DNA of 64,000 nucleotides from Stenotrophomonas sp. PS02298 (lineage in GTDB: Bacteria > Pseudomonadota > Gammaproteobacteria > Xanthomonadales > Xanthomonadaceae): contig NZ_JASCOR010000001.1 in the NCBI RefSeq assembly GCF_029959445.1, forward strand, positions 18,965-82,964, read 5' to 3'. This document shows positions 9,020-18,112 of the stretch, one piece after another. The number at the start of each line of letters is the position of its first letter. The stretch's first letter is position 1. Both the position numbers and the translations under genes were made by a program. The notes under the pieces were generated by a model. It was not told the origin of the DNA and searched no databases. It saw only the letters and a list, made by a program, of their open reading frames with translations.

Positions 9020-10285
9020 TCAGTGCTTCAGCGCGGCGTCGGTATGGCGGGGATTGCCGTCATTGCGGGCCGGGGTGATGTTCAACAGGCGGGCCAGCAA
9101 TGGATAGACGTCGACATTGTCGATGGGGGCGATGGTCACGCCTGGCGCGAAGGCTGGCCCATAACCGATGAATGGGGAATACATGTCCGGCAGGGCATTG
9201 TCGTAGCCATGCTCACCCAGTAGCTCGTGGCCTTTGCGCTTTTCGGCCTGGCGAGTGGTGACCTGCCATCCAAGCTCGGCGGTGCAGATGTAGGCGGGCA
9301 CGCGGCGGTGGTGGCCATACTCGAAGCGCGCCGGGATCTGCTCACGGGTCATGCACTGGATATGCGGGTGGCTGCCGGCCAGCAGTTGCCTAGCGGCCAT
9401 CTCGCCGCCGGGCAGGACGTTGAACGAGGCGTAGGCGCCGGTCCAGCCAAAATCCAGCTTGCTTACATCGACGATGTCATCCAGGAAGATCTGCTTGGCT
9501 GGGCTGGTAGCGGTCATGCCGTGGTCGGAGGTGACCACGATGTTGACCTGCTGCTGCAGGCCCTGCGCACGGATACCCGCCAACAGCTCGCCAATCGCGC
9601 TGTCCACTTCGCCCAAGGAATTGTTCAGTTCGGCGGAATCCGGGCCGTAGCGATGGCCTTGCGTGTCGACCTTGTCGAAGTACAGGGTGATGAAATGGGG
9701 GCGTTGCGCGGCAGGCAGTGCCAACCATTCCAGTACCTGCTGCACGCGCTGCTGCGAGCTCACCTTGATGTCGAACGGCCGCCAGAACTCGGGACGTGCG
9801 CCATGCACCGGCGCTTCCGAGCCGACCCAGAACATCGCCGCGGCGCGTCCACCCTGTTCGCGCACGCTGGTCCACAGCGGCTTGCCGTCGTCCCACCAGC
9901 GCTCGTCGCGGACCGTGGCCGGGTCGAACATGCTGAAGCGCACGTCGGGAATGGCCGGGTCGGTCATGAAGTTGGCGATGACGCCATGGTGGTCCGGGCG
10001 CAGGCCGGTGATCAGTGTGTAGTGATTGGGGAAGGTGATCGAGGGATACGACGGGCGCATGTATTCGGCGCGTGCGCCAGTGGCCACCATCGTGCTCAGC
10101 GTCGGGGTCAGGCCACGCTCCAGATAGTCATTGCGGAAGCCATCGATGGAAATCAGGATCACCGGGGCCAGCGCCTGCTCCGGCATGCGGGCCGCGGCTG
10201 ACGGGGTATCGATGGGGGCGGGAGCGCTGGTGCAACCGGCCAAGGCGAGGGCGGCGCAAAGCAGGATAGCGGGGATACGCAACAT
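9020..10285 (-). CDS. Nucleotide pyrophosphatase/phosphodiesterase (NPP), exported lipoprotein
   Basis: A 421-residue protein of the alkaline phosphatase superfamily. The ATG at 10285 gives a lipoprotein signal ending LALAGC, so I prefer it to the longer frame. Metal and nucleophile motifs are ISIDGFRNDY (Asp), SYPSITFPNHYT (nucleophile Thr), FDKVDTQGH (Asp, His), TSDHGM (Asp, His) and GEHGYDN (His). The layout matches the Xanthomonas NPP used as a structural model, which hydrolyses nucleotide phosphodiesters. Expected location is the periplasm. It is divergent from the ECF sigma gene. Confidence 0.9.
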   Translation of the reverse strand: MLRIPAILLCAALALAGCTSAPAPIDTPSAAARMPEQALAPVILISIDGFRNDYLERGLTPTLSTMVATGARAEYMRPSYPSITFPNHYTLITGLRPDHHGVIANFMTDPAIPDVRFSMFDPATVRDERWWDDGKPLWTSVREQGGRAAAMFWVGSEAPVHGARPEFWRPFDIKVSSQQRVQQVLEWLALPAAQRPHFITLYFDKVDTQGHRYGPDSAELNNSLGEVDSAIGELLAGIRAQGLQQQVNIVVTSDHGMTATSPAKQIFLDDIVDVSKLDFGWTGAYASFNVLPGGEMAARQLLAGSHPHIQCMTREQIPARFEYGHHRRVPAYICTAELGWQVTTRQAEKRKGHELLGEHGYDNALPDMYSPFIGYGPAFAPGVTIAPIDNVDVYPLLARLLNITPARNDGNPRHTDAALKH

Positions 10286-10416
10286 GGGATCGCAACGGTT
10301 TGACGAGCGCCGATTGTCGGCCAGGGCGGCCATTGCTGCCAGTCGCTGCGCTGCTGTGGGCCGCTTCGGCAAAGAATCGCGTCGGCTTTAAACCTTTTTG
10401 CTGCCCGCCGCATCCA

Positions 10417-10995
10417 ATGGGTATGCTCAACGCCACCGTGACCGCCACCGCCCCCTCATCGCCCGTCGTCGACGACGCCGTGCTGGCCCGTGCCGCCGCG
10501 GATGGCGACACCCGCGCCTATGAACGGATCTACCGGCGCCACGCGCCGCGGCTGTATGCCTTGCTGTGGCGCTTGTGCGGCGGCAACGCGGCGCGTGCCG
10601 AGGATGTGCTGCAGGAGACCTTCATCCAGGCTTGGCGCAAGCTGCCGCAGTTCCGCTTCGAGAGCGCCTTGGCCACGTGGTTGCATCGCCTGGCCGTGAA
10701 CACGGCGCTGATGGAGCTGCGCGCGACAACGTTCGAATCGCTGGATATAGGCGAATCCGGGATGGATCTATTGGCCGAAATGGCTGACACCCCCCGTTGC
10801 CACGCCACCGGCATGGACCTGGAACGTGCGTTGTTGACCTTGCCGCCACGCGCCCGCGCGGTGCTGGTGCTGCATGACATTGAAGGCTGGAAACACCAGG
10901 AAATCGCCGTGGAACTGCAGATGGCTGTCGGCAGTTCCAAGGCCCAGTTGCATCGTGCACGCAGTTTGTTGCGCACGCGGCTTGGAGACGCATGA
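10417..10995 (+). CDS. ECF-type RNA polymerase sigma factor
   Basis: A 192-residue sigma-70 family protein with region 2 (ERIYRRHAPRLYALLWRLCG, AEDVLQETFIQAWRKL) and region 4 (LPPRARAVLVLHDIEGWKHQEIA). An alternative ATG lies at 10423. Upstream reading frame is open to 10300 but looks non-coding. Its stop overlaps the next gene (ATGA), which encodes a one-helix membrane protein in the usual anti-sigma position. The regulon probably includes its own operon, but I could not identify a promoter. Confidence 0.9.
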   Translation: MGMLNATVTATAPSSPVVDDAVLARAAADGDTRAYERIYRRHAPRLYALLWRLCGGNAARAEDVLQETFIQAWRKLPQFRFESALATWLHRLAVNTALMELRATTFESLDIGESGMDLLAEMADTPRCHATGMDLERALLTLPPRARAVLVLHDIEGWKHQEIAVELQMAVGSSKAQLHRARSLLRTRLGDA

Positions 10996-11546
10996 TGAGT
11001 CACTACGAAAACGATCACGATGATGCATTGGCGCAGCGCTTGCGTGGACTGCCAGGCGAGCGGGTGCCGCCTGCCGCGGTGTGGCAGCGCATCGCCGCGG
11101 AACTGGAGCAGGGCCCGCGTGCCGAGCCGACAGTTGCCGCTCCCGCCATATCAGTGAACGCGGTGCCGGTGCGGCGCAGAGCACATCGTCACTGGCCACG
11201 TTATGCCGCTGCTGCGGTGGTTGTTGCGCTGGTTGGCGTGGCCAGCATGCTGTTGTTGCCGCAGCAGCCTGCGGCATCCGTCGCCGTCGAGGAATCGTCA
11301 TTGCAGCATCAGGCCAACACCATCACCTACCAGTACCGGCAGGCGATGGCGACGATTCCGCAGGACGAGGTTGCCGCCGAGCTGCAGCCGGCGCTGCGTG
11401 AACTGGATGAAAGCGCGGGCAGCATCCGCAGCGCCATCGCGCAGAGCCCCGACGCCGATTTTCTACTTGGACAGTTGCAGCGCACCTACGCGCTGCGGCT
11501 TGAACTCACCCGCAAGGGCGTCAACCCGACCGGACTTTCGACTTGA
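10992..11546 (+). CDS. Anti-sigma-factor-like single-pass membrane protein
   Basis: A 184-residue protein in the ATGA overlap after the ECF sigma gene; an ATG at 10995 is an alternative start. A cytoplasmic N-terminus of about 70 residues contains RLRGLPGERVPPAAVWQRI. One membrane helix follows (about 74-92), then a periplasmic region with predicted helices. There is no HxxxCxxC zinc motif, so it is not a ZAS-type anti-sigma. The role as partner of the sigma factor is inferred from gene order and topology. Confidence 0.7.
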   Translation: MMSHYENDHDDALAQRLRGLPGERVPPAAVWQRIAAELEQGPRAEPTVAAPAISVNAVPVRRRAHRHWPRYAAAAVVVALVGVASMLLLPQQPAASVAVEESSLQHQANTITYQYRQAMATIPQDEVAAELQPALRELDESAGSIRSAIAQSPDADFLLGQLQRTYALRLELTRKGVNPTGLST

Positions 11547-11557
11547 AGGAGCACCCG

Positions 11558-12448
11558 ATGAAAGCTTGCATGCGCCATCTGATCGCCACCGCACTGCTGT
11601 TGGCCCCATTGACCAGCGCATTCGCGCAGACCGCGGTCAATCGCAACCTGCCCTTGTCCAGCGGCGGCCGCGTGGAACTGAGCAATGTGGCCGGCTCGGT
11701 CACCGTGCGTGGCTGGGACCGCAACGAAGTACAGCTGACCGGCTCGCTCGGCGAGGGCCAGCGGCTTGACGTCGAAAGCAGCGCCAATCGCGTGGCGTTG
11801 AAGGTGGTCTACCCGCAGAACAGCCGCAGCAGTCGTGGTGCGGTGCTGGAGCTGCGGGTGCCGCGCGCTGCGCAGTTGCAGACCAGTACCGTCAGTGCGG
11901 GCGTGGATGTGGCTGATGTTGACCTGCGTCGCCTGCAGAGCAGTACCGTCAGCGGCAGCATCACTGCCAATGGACGCGCTGGTGAGGCGGAATTGACCAC
12001 GGTCAGCGGCGCGATCCGCTCGCAGTTGCAGACCTCGCGGCTGGAGACCCGGACGGTCAGCGGTGGCATCAATGCGGCCGGTGGCAGTGGCGGTGAGGTC
12101 TCGGCCAACAGCGTGTCTGGCGGCATCACCCTGGACCTGGCCAAGGTGCAGCGGCTCAGCGCCGAGTCGGTATCCGGCAGCCTTGGCGTCCGCAGTGCGG
12201 GCCTGCAGCCGGGTGGCCGGGTCAATCTGGAGACGGTGAGTGGCTCGGTTTCACTGAGCCTGCCGGCCAGCACGTCGGCGCAGCTGAAGGTCAGCACCTT
12301 CAGCGGCAGCATCCGCTCCGACGTCGGCCAGGTGCAGACCCCGCGCTATGGGCCGGGCAAGAACCTGGATGCACGGATTGGCGGTGGCGATGGCGATATC
12401 TCCATCCAGTCGCATTCCGGCGGCGTGCGGGTGAGTCTGGATCGTTGA
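11558..12448 (+). CDS. Exported DUF4097-family beta-repeat protein
   Basis: A 296-residue protein from the ATG at 11558, with a GAAGGAG ribosome site. A signal peptide ends near SAFAQ (about residue 24). The rest is short repeated strands of the form x-x-V-S-G-S-I-x-x, for example SSTVSGSITANG and TRTVSGGINAAGG, typical of DUF4097 proteins that fold as a beta solenoid. It is the third gene of the sigma/anti-sigma operon, 11 bp after the previous stop. Function unknown; an envelope effector of the sigma system is a guess. Confidence 0.8.
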   Translation: MKACMRHLIATALLLAPLTSAFAQTAVNRNLPLSSGGRVELSNVAGSVTVRGWDRNEVQLTGSLGEGQRLDVESSANRVALKVVYPQNSRSSRGAVLELRVPRAAQLQTSTVSAGVDVADVDLRRLQSSTVSGSITANGRAGEAELTTVSGAIRSQLQTSRLETRTVSGGINAAGGSGGEVSANSVSGGITLDLAKVQRLSAESVSGSLGVRSAGLQPGGRVNLETVSGSVSLSLPASTSAQLKVSTFSGSIRSDVGQVQTPRYGPGKNLDARIGGGDGDISIQSHSGGVRVSLDR

Positions 12449-12452
12449 TTCA

Positions 12453-12600
12453 CTCCCTCCCTGTGTCATGGGCAGGGGGAGGGCTGGGGAGGTAAGGCTT
12501 CTACTCCCTCCCTTTTGCGCAGCAAAGGGGAGTGCTGGGGAGGGGTAATGCTTCTGCCCCCTCCCTTTTTCACAGCAAAGGGGAGGGTTGGGGAGGGGTA
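12453..12600. repeat. Three tandem CCCTCCC...AGGGGAGGGTTGGGGAGGGG repeats
   Basis: Three diverged copies at about 12453-12492, 12513-12546 and 12557-12600. Each has a C-rich arm (CTCCCTCCCTTT), a short centre (GCGCAGC or CACAGC) and a G-rich arm ending GGGGAGGGG. Transcribed, each makes a strong hairpin. The G-rich tails could also form quadruplexes. They lie between the convergent DUF4097 and yegD genes. Confidence 0.8.
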
Positions 12601-12623
12601 GTACTTTAGGGCTTCTGGATCCC

Positions 12624-12650
12624 CAGCCTCACGGCTTACGCCGCTCCTAC
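12624..12650. repeat. Solo REP arm forming the yegD stop codon
   Basis: A single arm of the GTAGGAGCGGCGTAAGCC family, reading on the minus strand. Its first four bases GTAG lie exactly at the yegD end, so bases 12649-12647 give the TAG stop. Confidence 0.8.
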
Positions 12651-14023
12651 AGACCTGCAGCAGCGCCACTCGTTGTTGCTGCCAACGCCAAGCCCTGCAC
12701 CACACCAAACGACGGGTCGCCGTGCACCAGCTTGGCAGTCGGGAAGGCGGCGGCTGCGGCCTGCTGGATGTAACCGGCGCGCGACATGCCGCCGGTCAGG
12801 AACACCGCCGCCGGGTCGTGGCCGATATCGGCACGTACCTGCTGCAACAGCACTTCCAGCTCGCCAAGATAGCCGCCGGCAGCCGTGGTCAGATGTGGTG
12901 CATCGATGTCCACCGACAGTCCTGCCTCGATGAAGTCCAGCATGCTGTGGTGGCTGGGCTGGCTGCTCAAGGCGATCTTGCAGTGTTCCACCGCGCGGTA
13001 CAGACGTGCGGTATTGCCGGTGTCCTGCAGCGCTTGCAGGCGCGGGCCAAATGGAAGTTCCACCGCGTCGTAGTTGTGCTGGCGGAAATCACGCTGGCGG
13101 GTCATGTCCTGCACCATCGCGGCCTCCACATAGTGGTGTGCGGGCACGCGGGTGATGCCGCGGCCGAACAGCGGCATGTAGCCGGCCAAGCTCAGCGCCA
13201 GATCGATATCGGTACCGCCACGGGCGATACCCCAGGCGCGATGGATCTGCGGCGCCGCGTTGCCACCAACGCTGGCATGGGCGATATCGGTGGTACCGCC
13301 GCCGACGTCGACGATCACTGCTTCGTGGCGGTCAGTGCTGACTGCGTGGTAGTGCATGGCCGCAGCAGCGGGTTCTTCGAGGAAATCCACTTCGTCGAAG
13401 CCTGCGGCCATTGCAGCGCTGCGCAGGATATCCAGGGCCTGGTCATTGCCGGCTGCGCCGATCGAACTGCGGAACTGCACCGGCCGGCCGAGCAGGGCGC
13501 TGCGCACGTTGCTTTGCAGCTGGCGCGAGGCGGTCAGGCGGATGTGCTCGAGGATGTGCGTGGCGATGCCGGTGATGGTCTGCTTGGCGCGCGGATGCAG
13601 GTTGTAGCCCAGCATCGACTTGGGGCTCTGCACCAGGTTGCCTTCGTTCTCCTCGAAATAGGCTTCCAGTGCCTCGTCGCCATAGACCGCGTTCTGCAGC
13701 AGGGTGGTGGAGCTGCGCGGTTCGCGGATGCGTTCTTCCATCCACTGCCGGCGCACGACGCGGATGGCGTCGCTGCGCAGCTGCTCATGGCTGCGGGTGT
13801 TGCCGACCGCGCGGGCATCACGGCGGCCGGACTCGATCAGGTCATCGACCTGCGCTTCCAGTGCCGGGGTCAGTTCAAAGTCGTTGGGGTCGCGCATCAC
13901 CTCGGGGAAGTACACCGTGGTGCGGAACTGCTGGGCCTCACCAAAGCTGACCGGGACCACCTTGCCGTCGATATGGGCGGCGGCGGCCGAGTTGCTGGTG
14001 CCAAAATCGATGCCGAGTTTCAT
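12647..14023 (-). CDS. yegD: Hsp70-family chaperone-like protein YegD
   Basis: A 458-residue actin-like ATPase with only the nucleotide-binding part of Hsp70. It has the phosphate-1 loop MKLGIDFGTSNSA, phosphate-2 loop VIVDVGGGTTDIA and adenosine motif FLTGGMSRAGYI. Length and FGTSNS match YegD. There is no C-terminal substrate-binding domain, so it is not DnaK. Its cellular client is unknown. The TAG stop is formed by the GTAG of a REP arm, hinting that the insertion reset the C-terminus. Confidence 0.9.
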   Translation of the reverse strand: MKLGIDFGTSNSAAAAHIDGKVVPVSFGEAQQFRTTVYFPEVMRDPNDFELTPALEAQVDDLIESGRRDARAVGNTRSHEQLRSDAIRVVRRQWMEERIREPRSSTTLLQNAVYGDEALEAYFEENEGNLVQSPKSMLGYNLHPRAKQTITGIATHILEHIRLTASRQLQSNVRSALLGRPVQFRSSIGAAGNDQALDILRSAAMAAGFDEVDFLEEPAAAAMHYHAVSTDRHEAVIVDVGGGTTDIAHASVGGNAAPQIHRAWGIARGGTDIDLALSLAGYMPLFGRGITRVPAHHYVEAAMVQDMTRQRDFRQHNYDAVELPFGPRLQALQDTGNTARLYRAVEHCKIALSSQPSHHSMLDFIEAGLSVDIDAPHLTTAAGGYLGELEVLLQQVRADIGHDPAAVFLTGGMSRAGYIQQAAAAAFPTAKLVHGDPSFGVVQGLALAATTSGAAAGL

Positions 14024-14359
14024 GATGGCTGCGCGTCTTGCTGCTGAATCGGCCGCGCACTTTACTACGCCGCCGCGCGACTGGCTTCACATGCGGCTTG
14101 TGAATGGCTGTTCGCAGGTGCGAGGGCTGCATTACCACGAATCGCGTCACGATTTTCCGGCGTGCGCGCCACCTGAATGAAGATGCTCACCGCGCTGCCA
14201 GGATGGTCGATCCAGCCCAGCGGGTGGCGAATCGTGGCTTGCCGCCTGCGGGGATGGGCATGCGCGCGGTCGGGTTCCTGGTACGCGCCCGGTGCTGCCG
14301 GGAGCGGCTGTGAGCTGAACGGCTACAATGGATGGTTAATCAATGTACGGGAGTCCCCC
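14024..14359. other. Gene-free stretch between divergent yegD and yjdM
   Basis: About 336 bases with no convincing gene. A TACAAT at 14324-14329 could be a -10 element for yjdM, with no clear -35 box. A small hairpin TCGCA-GG-TGCGA is near 14111. Nothing else stands out. Confidence 0.4.
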
Positions 14360-14692
14360 ATGTCTGTTACTTCCTGCCCGCAATGTTCGCTGGAGAACGT
14401 CTATGCCGACGGCGCGCTGTGGATCTGCGCCGATTGCGGCCATGAATGGACCGCCGGTGAAGCGGCCGAATCCACGTTGGTGGTACGCGACAGCAATGGC
14501 AATGTGCTGGCGGCTGGCGACACCGTCACCGTGATCAAGGACCTGAAGGTCAAGGGATCGTCCATCCCACTCAAGCAGGGCACGGTTATCCGCAATATCC
14601 GTCTGGTCGAGGACGATGCCGAGCACATCGAGGGCAACTCGGAAAAAATCAAGGGTCTGGTGTTGAAGACCTGTTTCCTGCGCAAGGCCTGA
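14360..14692 (+). CDS. yjdM: PhnA/YjdM zinc-ribbon protein
   Basis: A 110-residue protein from the ATG at 14360. It has an N-terminal zinc ribbon (CPQCSLENVYADG...CADCGHEW) and the conserved GDTVTVIKDLKVKGSS and KGLVLKTCFLRKA segments of YjdM. The old name PhnA comes from phosphonate operons, but no phosphonate gene is present here and the family is widespread outside them. Function unclear. Confidence 0.9.
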   Translation: MSVTSCPQCSLENVYADGALWICADCGHEWTAGEAAESTLVVRDSNGNVLAAGDTVTVIKDLKVKGSSIPLKQGTVIRNIRLVEDDAEHIEGNSEKIKGLVLKTCFLRKA

Positions 14693-14726
14693 GCCGGCTC
14701 GCGTCCCAGCCGCCCGCGGTGTGCGT

Positions 14727-15815
14727 TCAGCGCGCCGCGTGGCGCGCTTCCAGCCTGCGGATTCCGTCCAGCTTGCTCTGGTAGACCGCCCGCATCGGTT
14801 CGCCGCCGAGGTCGCGGGCGCGTTTCATTTCCTTCATCGCCAACCGGTTGTTGCCGCCCAGAAAGTAGGCGCGGGCCAGGCCGAAGTGGAATTGATGGGC
14901 TTTGCCATATAGCCGTACTGCTTCACGGTAGTAGTGCGCGGCCAAGGCGTAGTCGCCGTCCCGCTCGGCGCTGGTGCCCTGCATGAACTGGTAGAACGGA
15001 TCACGCTTGCGTATCTGTTCCAGGCGCGACTGCATCTGGGCCACGCGGCGGCTGTCGCCCATGCGCTGGTAGAGCTTGGTGGCATTGTGCAGGGCCGGGG
15101 CGTGGAAACGGTTGATGGACAGCGCTGTATCCAGGTCTTTGGCGGCGGCGTCGAGGTCGTCCTCGCGCGACTCAAGTACACCAAGGTTGCTCCACGCCGG
15201 TACAAAACGCGGATCCATCCGCAATGCCGCGTCGAAATAGGCCCGTGCACCGACGTAATCGTGCGCAGCCAGCTGCTCCGCACCACGGTTGTTGTAGAAA
15301 TGGGCAAGCGCGCGGCTGTCGCTGATCGGTTGCGGGCCGCGGCGGTCGTACAGCACGTTGCTGTCCAGATCCAGGGTGGCCTGGCGACCATCAACGCGCA
15401 TTCCGACATTGACGTGGCCGGCGTTGAAGATCAGGCCCTGGTCTTCATACCAGGACACCACTTGGCCAACCTCCTGCATGCGCGCTTCCAGGCCAATCTC
15501 GCGGGCCAGGGCGACGAACAGCAGGGTGAAGGACAGGCAATTGGCACGCCGTTGCTGCCAGGTCTGGGCCACAGTGAGGGTGGCCCCGGTGTCGTAAGCC
15601 AGACCCAGCCCTTCAGGGCGGAACACCAGCTCAACCAGTCGTTGCAAGCGCTGCTCCGGGGAGTTGGCTGCCCCGAGTACCCGTTCCTGTAGCAGTGTCC
15701 GCACTTCCGGCGGGATCGCCATCACCTGTTCCGGTGTGGGGGGCGGGGAGGGCGGCGGCGCGGCCAAGGCCACACTGCTGGCGGCGAGCAGGACCAATGC
15801 ATTCCAACCGATCAT
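14727..15815 (-). CDS. Exported transglutaminase-like / tetratricopeptide protein
   Basis: A 362-residue protein from the ATG at 15815 (MIGWNALVLLAASSVALA, a clear signal peptide). The frame is open further upstream without support. The N-terminal half has a transglutaminase-like core with Cys in RRANCLSFTLLFVALARE, His in NAGHVNVGM and Asp in TLDLDSN. The C-terminal half holds about four TPR repeats (EQLAAHDYVGARAYFDAAL and following). The Cys-His-Asp set could be catalytic in the periplasm. No substrate is suggested by neighbours. Confidence 0.8.
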   Translation of the reverse strand: MIGWNALVLLAASSVALAAPPPSPPPTPEQVMAIPPEVRTLLQERVLGAANSPEQRLQRLVELVFRPEGLGLAYDTGATLTVAQTWQQRRANCLSFTLLFVALAREIGLEARMQEVGQVVSWYEDQGLIFNAGHVNVGMRVDGRQATLDLDSNVLYDRRGPQPISDSRALAHFYNNRGAEQLAAHDYVGARAYFDAALRMDPRFVPAWSNLGVLESREDDLDAAAKDLDTALSINRFHAPALHNATKLYQRMGDSRRVAQMQSRLEQIRKRDPFYQFMQGTSAERDGDYALAAHYYREAVRLYGKAHQFHFGLARAYFLGGNNRLAMKEMKRARDLGGEPMRAVYQSKLDGIRRLEARHAAR

Positions 15816-16091
15816 GGCGATCACCCGGAGTTTGCTGCGGCCTGCCCAGTGTAGGCCTGTTGCGGGGGGATGGAAGCAGGCAGGGGACAAATCCACAGCG
15901 GGTGTGGACCAGCCCTGTGCAAACATGTGGATAACCATTGGCAGCCCTTGTGTGGCTTGGCTCGGCGGGTGGTGGTGAAATTTTCGCCATGGCCGGGCCG
16001 CGACCGGCGCGGTCTGCTAGTATCCGCGGCCCAAGACAGTAGTGGCCGCCGCAACGGAGCGGGTACGGCAGCCGGCTTTCGATACCAGACC

Positions 16092-16679
16092 ATGACGAAG
16101 CAGCTTTCCTCCACCGAGGCCCAGATGACCCTGGGCCTGGGCAGCGACATTCCAACCGAGCGCCTTTTCTTCGCGGTGATGCCTGATGCGCTCACGGCGG
16201 AGCGGGTTGCCGAGTTGGCCGGTGGCCTGCGCGAGGAACATGGCCTGCTCGGGCATCCGTTGGCGCCGGAGCGCTTGCACGTCACCCTGCATCACCTGGG
16301 TGACTACGCAGGCCTGCCTCCGAGCCTGCTGCCCAAGGTGCGGCAAGCGGCAGCGCGGGTGCGCATGCCCGAGTTCGAGGTCTGCTTTGATCAGGTGGGC
16401 AGCTTTGCCGGCAGCGTGAAGAACCCCTTCGTGCTGCGCAGCGAGTACGGTGCCGAGTTGTTGAACGGCCTGCACGAGGAGCTGGCGCGTTGCCTGCAGG
16501 GCGTGGGTGGCAAGCTGGACCCGCGTTTCACCCCGCATATGACCCTGTTGTACGACCGCCGTCGTCTGCCGATCCAGCCGGTACAGCCGCTGCGCTGGTT
16601 TGTGCGCGAATTCGTGCTGGTACGCAGTTTCCTCGGCCAGGGCCGTTACCAGATCGAAGGCCGCTGGCAACTGGGCTGA
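16092..16679 (+). CDS. thpR: RNA 2',3'-cyclic phosphodiesterase ThpR (LigT family)
   Basis: A 195-residue 2H phosphoesterase from the ATG at 16092. The two HxTx motifs are HVTL (residue 63) and HMTL (residue 149), correctly spaced. The enzyme opens 2',3'-cyclic phosphates in RNA and may act on tRNA halves. It is followed by a separate HD-domain gene on the same strand. Confidence 0.9.
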   Translation: MTKQLSSTEAQMTLGLGSDIPTERLFFAVMPDALTAERVAELAGGLREEHGLLGHPLAPERLHVTLHHLGDYAGLPPSLLPKVRQAAARVRMPEFEVCFDQVGSFAGSVKNPFVLRSEYGAELLNGLHEELARCLQGVGGKLDPRFTPHMTLLYDRRRLPIQPVQPLRWFVREFVLVRSFLGQGRYQIEGRWQLG

Positions 16680-16775
16680 GCGCGGCGTGGCATGAGTAGC
16701 GCAAACGCCTTTCGGCGGAATCCTGCGTTGGATTGCCGCCACGCGTGTTCCGCCACTTCGTGACAAGATGCAGGC

Positions 16776-17375
16776 ATGAACGACCTGCTGCAGACCCTGC
16801 CGCCGCCGCTGTTGGCCGAGCTGAAAACCGCCTACGCGCAGCCGCCTCGTGCGTATCACAACTTCGGTCATGTGCAGGCGGTGCTGCAGCACTACCGCGA
16901 TGTCGCCGCTGGCCCGGGCTGGCGGCAGCCGCTGGAAGTATTGCTCGCGGCGCTCTATCACGACGCGATCTACGAGGCAGGGCGTGGCGACAACGAAGCA
17001 CGTTCGGCGCAGCTTGCCGCGTCCGGTATTGAACGTTGGCTGCCGGATGCCGAAGTGGATGTGGCACGGGTGATCGAGCTGATCGAACTGACAGCGCGTC
17101 ATGGCAGCCTGAGCGGGGACGGGCTGGATGCGGATGCCGCACTGTTCCTGGACAGCGACATGGCGATCCTGGGGGCGCCGGATGCGGTGTTTGATGCCTA
17201 TGACCTTGGCATTGCCGAGGAGTACCGGGGCAAGGTGCCGGGCTTCCTGTTCCGGCTCAACCGGCGGCGTTTCCTGAAAAAGGTGCTGGCGCAGCCGCGT
17301 ATCTTCTTCAGCGATTTCTTCCATGAGCGTTATGACGCTGCGGCACGCGCCAACCTGCGCCGGGTCACGGCCTGA
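16776..17375 (+). CDS. HD-domain metal-dependent phosphohydrolase-like protein
   Basis: A 199-residue protein with AYHNFGHVQAVL near the N-terminus and LLAALYHDAIYEAG, the His and His-Asp of an HD fold. Databases often label relatives as an NMDA receptor-like or predicted HD superfamily protein. Substrate is unknown. The gene is about 100 bp after thpR and may be co-transcribed. Confidence 0.8.
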   Translation: MNDLLQTLPPPLLAELKTAYAQPPRAYHNFGHVQAVLQHYRDVAAGPGWRQPLEVLLAALYHDAIYEAGRGDNEARSAQLAASGIERWLPDAEVDVARVIELIELTARHGSLSGDGLDADAALFLDSDMAILGAPDAVFDAYDLGIAEEYRGKVPGFLFRLNRRRFLKKVLAQPRIFFSDFFHERYDAAARANLRRVTA

Positions 17376-17437
17376 GCGTGCGCTTTGGCTAAAATGCGGT
17401 TTGTCCCGATGTCGATAGGACCGCGCCGGCCGCTGCA

Positions 17438-17635
17438 ATGAACGAACTGCCTGTCCAAGTCCCCGCAAGCCCCGATCCCGATCCGCGCCCGCAGCCGCCG
17501 GAAGCCCCCGGCCCGAACGAGTGCTGTGGCAGCGGTTGTCCACTGTGCGTGCTGGATCTGTATACCGATGAGCTGCTGCTCTACCGGCAGAAGTTGGCCG
17601 AGTGGTTGGCGCGTCACCCTGAAGCGCAGGCCTGA
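17438..17635 (+). CDS. Small Cys-rich 'oxidoreductase-like' domain protein
   Basis: A 65-residue protein: a Pro-rich N-terminus, then NECCGSGCPLCVLDLY, the four-Cys signature of the oxidoreductase-like N-terminal domain family, then a short helix. It probably binds metal. Function is not known. Confidence 0.8.
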   Translation: MNELPVQVPASPDPDPRPQPPEAPGPNECCGSGCPLCVLDLYTDELLLYRQKLAEWLARHPEAQA

Positions 17636-17703
17636 GGCGGCGCTTCCGGCCCCTTTCACCTGCCATGGGCGTAGGCTTTGCGGCACCGTTGTCGCAGCCT
17701 GTA

Positions 17704-17976
17704 ATGGCACCTGCGATGTGGCGGATGTGTGTTCTGGCATTTGGCTTGTTGGCGGTACCGGCAAGCGCGACGGAGAAGATCAGCGATGGTCGGTTCGAGC
17801 AGGTGCCGGTGTTGCTGCCTGGTGTGCCTGTACAGCACGTGGTCGTGTGGTTCTGTGATGCTGCGGCCTCCGCGGGATATCAGGCGCGGTTGCAGGCGCG
17901 GTTGCAGGCGTTGTGCGATGACGGCGCGATGGTGGTTGATATCGACACCAGCCATCGCTTCCCTGGGCGGCTGTAG
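17704..17976 (+). pseudogene. Possible truncated VirJ/AcvB-like protein
   Basis: About 90 codons from the ATG at 17704 (alternatives 17665, 17716). A signal peptide is followed by GRFEQVPVLLPGVPVQHVVV and DDGAMVVDIDTSHRF, which look like the N-terminus of VirJ/AcvB-type virulence proteins of Xanthomonadaceae. Those are several hundred residues long. Here the frame stops at 17976 and I see no continuation. A 12-base internal duplication (RLQARLQA) is present. It may be a remnant or a small independent protein. Confidence 0.4.
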
Positions 17977-18112
17977 TGGTTTTGACAGCTGGCTTGCGCT
18001 TGGCGCGCGTTGATGATGGCGGCATGTACGCGCTACGGCGTTGTCACCGCCTTCAGTCGGCACAGAGACTGGGGCGGACTAGACTTGGCGGCTCAAACGC
18101 TGGGGAGTGGGC

